Shown: piece by piece, positions 9,260-19,700 of the stretch
How positions within the stretch are numbered: the first letter of the stretch is position 1
Layout: the number at the start of each line of letters is the position of its first letter
Source: Gammaproteobacteria bacterium
GTDB lineage: Bacteria; Pseudomonadota; Gammaproteobacteria; Xanthomonadales; Marinicellaceae
Direction of reading: 5' to 3'
Assembly: GCA_041395445.1 (NCBI GenBank)
Contig: JAWLAO010000005.1
Coordinates: 1-64,000, forward strand
Length of the DNA: 64,000 nt
Position numbers and translations under genes: made by a program
Notes under the pieces: model-generated
Told to the model about the DNA's origin: nothing
The model's input: only the letters and a program-made list of their open reading frames with translations
Databases searched by the model: none

Positions 9260-10525
9260 ATGAAGAAAAAATCACTCATCCTTTTAGCCGGATTGATAAC
9301 ACAACCTGTTTTTGCATTGAGTATCCATTGTGGTCATTTGTTTGATGCAAATACAGCAAAATTTAAAGAAAACATGTATGTGGAAGCTGATGGGGATCGG
9401 TTTACAAAAGTTGAAAATTATCAAAACCAGAAAGTCGATTTGGATTTATCCGACAAATACTGTCTTCCGGGATTGATTGATATGCACACGCATTTGTCGT
9501 TCCAACATAATGCCAAAATTTATCTTGAAAAATACGAATCCAATGAAGCTGATGTGGCTTATAAAGCAGCCTATTTTGCAGAGAAAACCCTGAAAGCAGG
9601 CTTTACATCCGTGCGGGATTTAGGTGATTCTTATAATGTGACAATCGCTTTGAAAAAAGCAATTGCTCAAGGAATTGCCAAAGGTCCTAGAATTTTTACG
9701 GCGGCAAAATCAATAGCAACGACCGGCGGGCATGCTGACCCGAGCAATGGCTATCGCAAATCATTGTTTCCCAATCCCGGACCGGAACATGGTGTTGTCA
9801 ATGGCTCAGCTGAAGCAGCTCAGGCTGTCAGACAGAGATATCAGGATGGTGCTGACTTGATCAAAATCACTGCAACCGGAGGCGTACTATCTCAAGCTGC
9901 CAGTGGTGATAATGCCCAATTCAATAAGGATGAATTGGATAGTTTAATTGCAACAGCTAATGATTATGGCTTTAAAGTTGCCGCACATGCGCATGGAAAG
10001 GAAGGTATGAAACGAGCTGTTGAAGCCGGTGTTTCCAGTATTGAACATGGAACTTACCTTGATGATGAAATCATCAAACTAATGAAGAAACATGGTACAT
10101 ATTTAGTTCCTACATTGATTGCCGGTGATTGGGTGACTGAAAAATCTAAAATTAAAGGTTTTTTCCCGGATGTGGTTGCCAAAAAGGCAGCAACCATCGG
10201 ACCTAAAATTGCCGGTTCATTTGAAAAAGCACACAAAGCCGGTGTTAATATTGCTTTTGGTACAGACTCAGGTGTGAGTGCTCATGGGGATAACGGTAAA
10301 GAATTTGCGCTAATGGTTAAAGCAGGGATGACTCCTGCAAAAACATTGCAAGCAGCAACACTCAATGCAGCGACTTTATTAGGACAAACAAATAATTTGG
10401 GCTCAGTCGAAGTTGGTAAATTCGCAGATTTGGTAGCAGTGGATGAGAATCCTTTGGAAAATATCAAGACTATGGAAACAGTCCCATTTGTGTTAAAAGG
10501 CGGGAAGGTGGAGTTTTCGAAATAA
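9260..10525 (+). CDS. Exported amidohydrolase (imidazolonepropionase/prolidase-like)
   Basis: The 421-residue protein begins with a clear signal peptide (KKKSLILLAGLITQPVFA). The mature part is a metal-dependent amidohydrolase: the HxH pair in IDMHTHLSF, the lysine region LIKITATGGVLS, His residues in AAHAHGKEG and IEHGTYLDD, and the catalytic Asp in FGTDSG. This subgroup includes Xaa-Pro and Xaa-Arg dipeptidases as well as other cyclic amidases, so the exact substrate cannot be read from sequence. It follows pepP by three bases and its stop overlaps the next start (TAATG). That context favours a periplasmic dipeptidase role (inference). Confidence 0.9.
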   Translation: MKKKSLILLAGLITQPVFALSIHCGHLFDANTAKFKENMYVEADGDRFTKVENYQNQKVDLDLSDKYCLPGLIDMHTHLSFQHNAKIYLEKYESNEADVAYKAAYFAEKTLKAGFTSVRDLGDSYNVTIALKKAIAQGIAKGPRIFTAAKSIATTGGHADPSNGYRKSLFPNPGPEHGVVNGSAEAAQAVRQRYQDGADLIKITATGGVLSQAASGDNAQFNKDELDSLIATANDYGFKVAAHAHGKEGMKRAVEAGVSSIEHGTYLDDEIIKLMKKHGTYLVPTLIAGDWVTEKSKIKGFFPDVVAKKAATIGPKIAGSFEKAHKAGVNIAFGTDSGVSAHGDNGKEFALMVKAGMTPAKTLQAATLNAATLLGQTNNLGSVEVGKFADLVAVDENPLENIKTMETVPFVLKGGKVEFSK

Positions 10526-11234
10526 TGAAAACTTACGAGCTTGAATATCAACATGAAAATATAACTTGCAAAGGTTATGTTGCTGAGCCTGAAAACCGCT
10601 CTGAAAATACTCCTGTCGTCATGTTTGTTCACATGTGGTCAAGGCAGAGTTTCGTTTTGTTGATGAAAAAGCAAAACTGGCAACTCAAAAGGTTATATTG
10701 GCTTTGCCATTGATATGTATGGGAACGGTAAAACTGGTCAACTCAGTCGAAGAAAACACAGCTTTAATGACTCCGTTTATGAAAAATCGTGAAATGATGC
10801 AATCTCGTGTCCAGGCTGGTTTTGAAGCTATCAAACAAATCCCAAATGCTGATATTTCCAAAGTTGTAGCTATTGGATATTGCTTTGGTGGTTTGTGTGT
10901 GCAGGATTTGGCAAGAGTGAATTCCGATGTGAAAGGAGTTGTCAGTGTTCACGGACTTATGAAACAAGCCCCAAACATTTCCCAAGGTTTATTCAATTCC
11001 AAAGTCCTATTACTTCATGGTTCAGATGACCCAATGGTCAGCGATGATGACTGGGTTGCTCTTAGAAAGAATCAACCAAGCCGGTTGCGACTGGCAAAAA
11101 CACAATTTGGTGGAGTCATGCACGCGTTTACCAACCCACAAGCCAACGACAAGGAAATGGGCACGGTCTATAACGAATCAGCTAACAACCGAACCGAAAA
11201 GCTGATTGCTGATTTTATTGAAGAGTGTTTTTAA
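10525..11234 (+). pseudogene. Dienelactone hydrolase family protein, three frameshifts
   Basis: The family text of an alpha/beta hydrolase of the dienelactone hydrolase type is present but split over three frames. Frame one holds the start and VVMFVHMWS. A second frame holds FVDEKAKLA. A third holds GYIGFAIDMYGNGKTG. The second frame then resumes with TALMTPFMKNREM and continues to the end. The nucleophile is the Cys in IGYCFGG, the acid lies in LLHGSDDP, and the catalytic His in GGVMHAFTNP. All three indels fall between about 10635 and 10750, and the rest is undamaged. This argues for recent or artefactual indels. If intact, the gene would encode a cytoplasmic hydrolase of about 236 residues, third in the pepP operon. 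Confidence 0.85.
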
Positions 11235-11822
11235 TAATCCCTTTCACAATATTGATAACCTTTTATTTCGCAGAGGCACGCAGTTCGCAAAAGTTTTTTT
11301 GGGGTTTTTGAACCTTTGCAAAAGAAAAGACTATATCGTTATACTGAATTTATTTTAAGGTTTTCCTAAATTCCATGTCATAATTTTTTCTCAAACTCTT
11401 GATGAGTGATTAAATATAATAGTTGAGAAGAATATAATTGCAGCTTTATTTTTTGCTTTCTAAAATCAATCGGCATGTTAGCTGTGTAAAAAAAATATCA
11501 AATTAAGCAAGGGTTAAATTAATTGTCAATTTTAGGTATTAACTTTTAACTAAACACAATGAGTAAGGCTATAAACGTTTTTTTTGTAAAAAAATGTGAT
11601 AATTCTCAAAAAAAAATACAAAAAAATAAAAATAAGGGTACAATTGTTGACGGATAGGTTTGCTAGTTAATTACTCGCTCTAAATATTTGGAATGCTCCC
11701 ACACATGATAATTCGGTTGAGTTACTCTTCGTAATTCTTTGAATACTGAAGTAAAATTAAATAACATCTAGCAAGAAAACATTGTCCTATTCATGAAATT
11801 TAAATTAATCAGGTTGATGCAT
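11235..11822. other. AT-rich intergenic region before the giant surface gene
   Basis: I see no gene here on either strand. The stretch contains long A and T runs (around 11580-11640) and a TTGACG at about 11648 that could be a -35 element for the downstream surface protein gene, but no convincing -10 is at the right distance. Confidence 0.5.
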
Positions 11823-13790
11823 ATGAATTTTATAAACAGTAATGGGAAGAAGGTACTAATAATATTCAAAATAACAAACGTTATTTATTTGGACTGATTG
11901 CAGTATTGATGATAGGAGTTTCTTCAAATTCTCTGTCTGCAACATTCACTTATACTCCAACATCAATTGTTCCCGCTTCAGGAGCCTTGCCGGATAATGG
12001 TTTGTGCAGGTACAAATGGTGTTACTGTCACTTTCAATGTGCCTGATACATATACGGTTTCTGATGTTGATATAGGGGTAAATATTAACTCATACATGGA
12101 GAGCTGATTTAGACCTAGACCTGACTTCCCAGCTTCGACAAATGTGTTCTTGGCTACTGATATTGGTGGATGGGCTGAGAATTTAAATGTTTTATTTAAC
12201 AGTGATGCAGGGGCTGCTGTTCTGAGTGGTGATCATGCTATAACTCCCGATTTTGTCAATGATAGCACGCCTGAGACTGCCAATGCACTAGACTCTTTTG
12301 ATGGAGAGTCTTCCAATGGCAACTTGGGTATTGTTCGTTTGTGATGATATGATGGTGCTGATACTGGAACATTGACAAACGCAGAGTTGCGTTTAACGGA
12401 CACAGCACCTACATTCATCATGATTTGTGAAAACAACGCCAACGATAACCAACGACTGCACCAGGACAGGTGTCCGTTGGGGATACTATTGAATACACCG
12501 TGACAACAACAAATACAGGAACAGGAGATCTACATTGATTGTACGATCCTTTATTACAACTCAAACTCTGTGCGACGTGACTCGGCAATACTTGTGTTGA
12601 CAGGAAGTTATGTTTTCCAGCTGACTTAACAGCTGTTCTATATCAAATACGCTACTGGAGATAGTGATGAAACCACCAAGTAAGCTCTAATGGTGCTAAG
12701 TAATACTTATCAATATGAACTTCATCACAAGTGCTACCTGATGCTACCAATACAAATAATAATACTTGCACAGCTGGTGACACCAGTAAATATAGTTTTT
12801 AATATTCGGATGATTTTACTGTTAATGTTTAATGTCCAGTTACTGGCTACTACCTAATAAACGGACATTGACCTCATCTGTACCTCCCGTTACAACAGCA
12901 ACTGTTGAACTGTTTTCGATGTGCGGATGTCCCAATATAATTTTAATATATTGTGGTTCTGATCCAGTAATACAAAATGGGCGGCAATCACCATATCATT
13001 GGGGAAATTACGAGCGTTAACTCCAGAAACAGCAAATGCACTAAATGCGTTTGTAATGGTGAAACTCTGTTGGTACATGGTTATTACACCATGTGTGATG
13101 ATAGGAATAGTATGCAACAATACCTTTAAGGTGCTTTACTCAGTTTGATGGAACCCCGGCAGGGGACGTTGTCGGTTGAAATCTAATCCTACGATTTTTA
13201 CTGATATAGCCCCAATTGGTTGTTTAATCAGAATGATGTACTGCAATACACAGTAACAGCAACAAACACAGGCAACAGCATAGACGAATGTGACGTTTCG
13301 GATCAAAATTGACTCCTCTTCAGCATTCCACGGTAACTGCAGAACCACTGTGTTAACGGAGATTACACACTGTCACTGTCACTGACGAAGGTCGGATTCA
13401 CAACCAACACTGCGAGTGCGGAGAATGAATATCAGCTTTAGCTTCGAACAGCGTGACTATTGGTATGAGCAGCTGAACACGTTGTGCAAGGCACAAACCA
13501 GCTATGTGGATAATGATGTCAATGGATATATTAGTGTTGGAGATGTGCTCAAGTCTATACAGTGACACCTTTGCGACGAATACAGGCGATAGTGTCAATA
13601 TTATTTGGTGCTCAGACCCAATTTTGACTCCAGTAACTCTAAGTCTTGCTTGAATGTCAATAACTCGTTTAGTTGTGTTTTATCGGAACTTATCAGGTGC
13701 TTGCTCAAGATAAACTTGCGGGTAATATTTTAAATACCGGATTGTGCAAGTCTCAATGGCGGAAGTCAGTATTGAGTCTAATACAGTTCA
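11823..13790 (+). pseudogene. Frameshifted 5' part of the giant surface protein (P-domain and DUF11-like)
   Basis: No long frame is open, yet protein-like text continues by switching frames. A signal-peptide stretch reads RYLFGLIAVLMIGVSS...LSATF. It is followed by a proprotein-convertase P-domain-like module (VTVTFNVPDTYTVSDVDIGVNI, DLDLTSPASTNVFLATDIGG, PETANALDSFDGESSNG, then CDD..DTGTLTNAEL). Next come DUF11/CARDB-like pieces (VGDTIEYTVTTTNTGTGDL, YTVTATNTGNS, DNDVNGYISVGDVL) and finally YQVLAQDKLAGNILNTG. That text runs into the large open frame at 13744 after further shifts. The natural reading is one gene from about 11823 to 21594 with many small indels in its first 2 kb. True decay cannot be excluded, because in-frame stops are also frequent in this stretch. 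Confidence 0.7.
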
Positions 13791-16700
13791 TGTTGTTGTT
13801 GGAGAAAATCCTGTTGCTGATGCAGAGTCAGTATTTTATATGCCTTTACCTGAAGATCAAGCATTAACTGCTCTCCAATCAATTTTCCCGGATCCTGCAG
13901 GAGGACCCTCTCCTATCAGTGGCGAGACTTGCGGAGGTTCAACTCCACCTCAAAACCCTATTAGTACTTATTCGTCTATTACAGTTTTAAGGTCAAATAC
14001 TCTAATTTATTATGATCACTATGAAGATGGTTATGAAGTGGCTCCCAATGCTTCCGCTCAATCTACTACAGAAGTTTGGGGTGATGGTGATATATCAAAC
14101 GGCACTGCTCCTGGAAACTCATGTTTAGTGGACTCCTGTGATGTTTTAGAGGCTGGCATCATTATTGTTCTTGACAATCAAATTGATACGAGTATTCCGA
14201 TTGATCCTTTAAACCCTCCATTTAATGGCGGGGATAAAATTTCAGCTACCGATACGATTGCAATGACCAAGGCTAACTGGTCAACCGGACCTGATACGCT
14301 GTTGGCAGGGGCATTTGAGCTCTATCCAACTACGGAGTGGGGAACTTCATATGAAATCCCGGTTGGTCAAGATGTGTTTGCAGGAAACAATGCTAAGTAT
14401 CAATATGTTGGAATTACCATCATGGCGCAGGCCGATGGAACGACTGGAACTGTCGATAGAGATGGGAATCCTGGTACTACAGGCGATCAAACGGCTTTTT
14501 CTTTGGATGAAGGCGAGAGTATTTTTATTGATGGAAATATCTTGGTTGGAGCCACTGTTACAGCTAGTGACTTGATTCAGGTTGATATAGTTACCGGAGA
14601 TATTTGTGCGAATTATGAAGCACGTTTTATTACTCTGTTTCCAACAGAATTATGGGATAATAGCTATTATAATCCAGTTGGTACGAATGCGGGCGATGGA
14701 GCTCCGGTAAGAGTTCTCTTGTATAACCCTGATCACACTAATCCAATTACCGTACTTGTTTTAGATTCATTTGGAAGTGCCACTGTAAGTGTTGCAGCCG
14801 GATCATTTGTAGATTATTTGCAAACCAGTGCTACAGCTGCCCGATATTGTACGACTTCTGATAATGTTACATGTGATGAAAATGGTTCTCAATTTTACGC
14901 AATAGCTGCTATTGATGCTGACCCAGACTCTGCGGGGGGGCAAACTAGTTTGACAGAGGACTGGGGAATGACCCTTGTACCAACATCATCACTTAGTCAG
15001 CAGGTCTTACTAGGTTTAGGATTCGGTCAAGATCCTCTGTTGCCAGTAACAGAAAACTCAAGCCCGGTATGGGTGACAGCGGATTTGATTTCCGGAACCC
15101 CAACCAACGGAATACAACTTTGTGTCGACTACGATAATGATGGTACTGATGCTTTCTATTCTGCAACACCATTAACAGATCCGGTAACAGGTCAGGAGTA
15201 TGACGAAAGATTTACAGTAGATCCATACGAAAGAGCAATACTTTATGATTATGATGGGGATCAAACCAGTATGTTGGTTTGGGTTTGTGAGACGGATGCG
15301 CTAGATGCCGCTAATGCAGTAATTGCAGCTGCATGGGGGCAAGATCCTGCTGTTTCATCACCTGGAGCCCCAGCGGTAGATGTGGGTACGGGTATTCCCA
15401 ATGTCTCATCGATTATACTTTTGAAAGAAGGTGAGCTTGTTAATGACTTAAATGGTGATGGCTATCCAAGCATAGGGGACACTATCCGTTATAAAATTTC
15501 ATTAACCAATATTGGTTTTGTACCTGTGTCTCCAGGTGCTGTATTGACTGATACATTACCTACTAATGTAAGTTATGTTGAAGATTCGACCTTATATTTC
15601 AATAGCGTAACAACAACAGTCATACCTGATGATAGCGTGCCTCCTAATTCAACTGAGTTCCCATTAGACGAAGCAGGAGTGTCGTTGAATGATTTGTTAG
15701 CGGTTGGAAACTCCTTTTTAGTCACCTTTGATGTGGTTGTAGTCTCACTTCCTCCTGCAGATGTGGAAATATGTAATAATGCAAATATTAATGTTCCTTT
15801 CGAGTCAGTATCAGATGAGTTTTGTATTGATATTGTTCCAAGAACAGCATCAATTGGTGATTTTGTATGGAATGACCTCAACAATAACGGTCTTCAAGAT
15901 GATGGCCCGACTTCAGGAATTGAAGGAGTGACTGTGACTTTAGTTGATCTAGCCGGAAATCCTGTGCTAGATGGTCTAAGCAATGTAATTACTACTACAA
16001 CAGCTGCTGATGGTTCTTGGTCATTGACTAATTTACCAATTGGTAATTATCGTGTTTTATTTGATACTGCCACATCTACAGATGGCTTGAACTATGTATT
16101 GACATCGCCAAACCAAGGAGGGAATGATGCAGTAGATAGTGATGGTCAAGCAAATGGTGTCTCTGGTCAATCCTTAACAAGTATATTTACTTTATCTGAC
16201 GGACAGATAGATTTAACAATTGATGCCGGATTTATTGAATCAACAATTATTGCTAGTTCAGACCTTTGTTATGCTGTTACAGATACAGGAGATAGATTGG
16301 TTTCTGTTAACCCTATATCTGGTCAAACAATAGATGTTGGAGGTATTCCATTTGCCAATGTTGAAACAATTGTTTGGGATTTGGGGGATCCATTGGTTTT
16401 CGGAGATGAAATATTGTATGCATCTCATCAGAATACCACTCCAAATCCTGATGTGTCAGAGTTAGTACAGCTATTACCTGGTTCCGGTACAGTTATTGGA
16501 AATTTCAGTACTTTGAGTGGAGGTGGAGCTTCTGGAATCACAGATTCAGATGGGTTTGCCATTGATTGGCAATCGGTACCTCCTGTGTATTATGCATCTG
16601 GTGATGCAGGTTCTGGTCACTTGCGACTATTTGATTATGACCCGAGTAATGCAGAGGTATTAAATTTATCTCCGGATATAACTCTTCCTGTTACCAATAC

Positions 16701-19700
16701 CCAGATTGATGATATTGCATGGGATCCTATTAATAGAAGGTTGGTTGCTGTAACAAATGATGGTGCAACAAACTCACATATCGTTGAGTTTGACTTAAGC
16801 TCGTATCCTGCATCGGTAACTGCGTATGATTGTGGTTTGATTGTTTATGACCATGATGGAAATTCAATAACAGCTCCGGTTGTTTTAGAAGATACAGAAG
16901 GATTAACGTATCATCGTACAGGGGAATTATATATCTCTACTGGGGCAGCGGGCTCAGCTGCAAGTCAAGATAGTTTATGGAAAATTAGTATAGATGACAT
17001 TCGTCCAGATTGTTCTGTTGGCCCAATAACTGATCTTTTGGTTGAGAGAATAGGTCCGGCGAATACATTTGCGAATGTACCATCAGCCGGAATTACAGGG
17101 GATACAGAGTCTCTGGCTTGTGGAATTACTTTTATTGATTCAAATGCGTCAATCGGTAATAGAGTTTGGTTGGATGAAGATTCTGATGGACTTCAAAGTG
17201 CCGGAGAAGATGGTGTTGGTGATGTGACTGTTTATCTTTGTAGAGCAAACGCATCTCCTTGTGATGTTACTACAGCTATAAGGACAGAAGTAACAGATGC
17301 TAATGGTGGCTATATGTTTGAGGGCTTGCCATTGATGGATTATATTGTTGCCGTTAATACGTCATCACTGCCTTCTAATTTAGCTGCAAATCCGACTTAT
17401 GATGAAGATGATGGTACTACAAGTCCGAATCATCAAACAACTGTCTCGCTAAATCGATTTGAGCATGAGCATTTAACAGCTGATTTTGGTTATAACTGGA
17501 ATAATTACCCTGAAACTGAGACCCCACCACCTGCAACAACGGGCTCAATTGGTGACAGAGTGTGGAATGACTCTAACGGAAATGGAATTCAGGATGATGA
17601 TGAAATTGGTTTAAATACAGTAGATGTCTTGCTATATAGTGATCCGGATAATAATGGTGTTTTTGATACATTTGTCATTTCGACAACCACGAATGATAAT
17701 GGTAACTATGTATTTGATGGTTTAGCAGCAGGAGCATATGTTGTTCGAGTTGTACCTTCAACTCTTCCGGTAGGTGTAACTTGGACACAAACCGGAGATC
17801 CGGACGAATTTGCACAGCTGGCAACAAATCCAGATAATATGACAACCTCACCGATTATACTAGCTCCTGGTGATGTTTACGTGAATGCGGATTTTGGATA
17901 TCAGGGAGATGCTCTAAATACTCATGATATTGGTGATACTGTCTATTTAGATACTAATGCAGATGGCAATGAGGATGTAGGAGAACCTGGAATTCCAAAT
18001 GTAACAGTATCGTTAATTGATTCAGTTGGGAATACAATTGCACGAACAGTAACAGATGAAAACGGTAATTATCTCTTCTCAGGATTGCCAGATGGCAATT
18101 ATACTGTGAAAATTACTGATAATTACAATGTGTTGGCGGAGAAGGAGCAGTCAGGTGACCCGGATGCGACTATTGATAACCAATCTAGTGTTACAATTTC
18201 CGGATCTGATAACTTTACTCTTGATTTCGGATATATACCAGAAGGACATACAAATGGAGCCGGTTTAATCGGGGATACGATATTTTTAGATATTGACGGT
18301 ATAGGCGGGCAGTCAGCGGGAGAACCGGGTATTGAAGGGGTTCGAGTTGAGCTTATTAGTGTTGCAAATGGTGGTTACCCAATAGATGTGACCTACACAG
18401 ATGAAAATGGAAATTACCAATTTGGTAATCTTGCTGCAGGTGATTATATCGTTAGAGTTGATATATCAACCTTGCCAAATGGTGGAACCGGCATGACTAA
18501 CTCATTCGACCCTGATGGTTCAACCTCAAATGAATCTAATGTAACTCTTGTTGTAGGAGAAATTAATTTAGATCAAGACTTTGGCTATAATGTAACAGTC
18601 CCCAACACTATTGGTGGAACATTGTGGAACGATAGTGATGCTGATGGAACGCTTGATGGTACTGAATCACAAAGATTTGCTGGAGTAACAATAAACCTTC
18701 TTGATACATTAGGAAATGTTGTTGCTTCAACTGTAACAGATGCAAATGGTGATTATCAATTCACAGGTTTACCTGATGGCATTTATACGATATCAGTAAC
18801 TGATGATGGAAATGTATTGGCAGGGCATTGGTTAACTGATGGATTAGCAGATGGTTCGGACTCTAACTCACAAGTAGTCGATTATACAGTTTCTGTCAGC
18901 GGAGGAGCTACAAATACGACTGCAGATTTTGGTTATTATGTAAATCTTGCATCAGTAGGGAATATTGTTTATAGAGACGATAATTTTGACGGTGTAAGAG
19001 ATCCAGCAAACGAGCCAGGAATTCCAAATATTCCTGTTACTCTAACAATTACATATCCAAACTCCGATGTGGTTTATTTGACAGTATATACAGATGACGC
19101 AGGAAGCTACTCATTTAATAATTTATTGGCTGATGATAACTTCACTGGAGATGATTTGGGAGGAACAGTCCCGCAACCTGTTTACAGCATAGCTGTGGGT
19201 TCGATAGGTTCAGGGTATATATCATCATATGATGGGATAGCTGATGCTACAGGCATAGGAAATGGGACAGATGATAACTCGGATAATGATTTTGGTGAAA
19301 TTGCTTATCCAATCCAAGGAGGTCAAGATTTTACTAATGACTTCGGATTTGCACCTGCTGCCGTAATTGGTGACAGAGTTTGGCTTGATTCTGATAATGA
19401 TGGTATTCAGGATGCTAATGAGGATGGTATATCAAATATTACAATATCATTGTTACCACCACCAGGAATTAATTTAGGCAACGGTTCTGGTGTTGCAATC
19501 ACAACTATAACAGATAGTGAAGGTAATTACTTATTCCCTAATATTCCTGTCGCTTCAGGCTATGTAGTTACATTGCTCACTCCGCCGGTTGGACTGAGTC
19601 AGTCATATGATGAAGATGGAACGGGAACTCCGCATACTTCAGTAGTTAATCTTACATCAGGCAATCAGGAATATCTGACTGCGGACTTTGGTTATACTCC

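Noticed and set aside
11640..11700. Promoter for the giant surface gene at TTGACG (about 11648)
   Set aside because: No acceptable -10 hexamer occurs 16-18 bases downstream, so it is mentioned only as a possibility.
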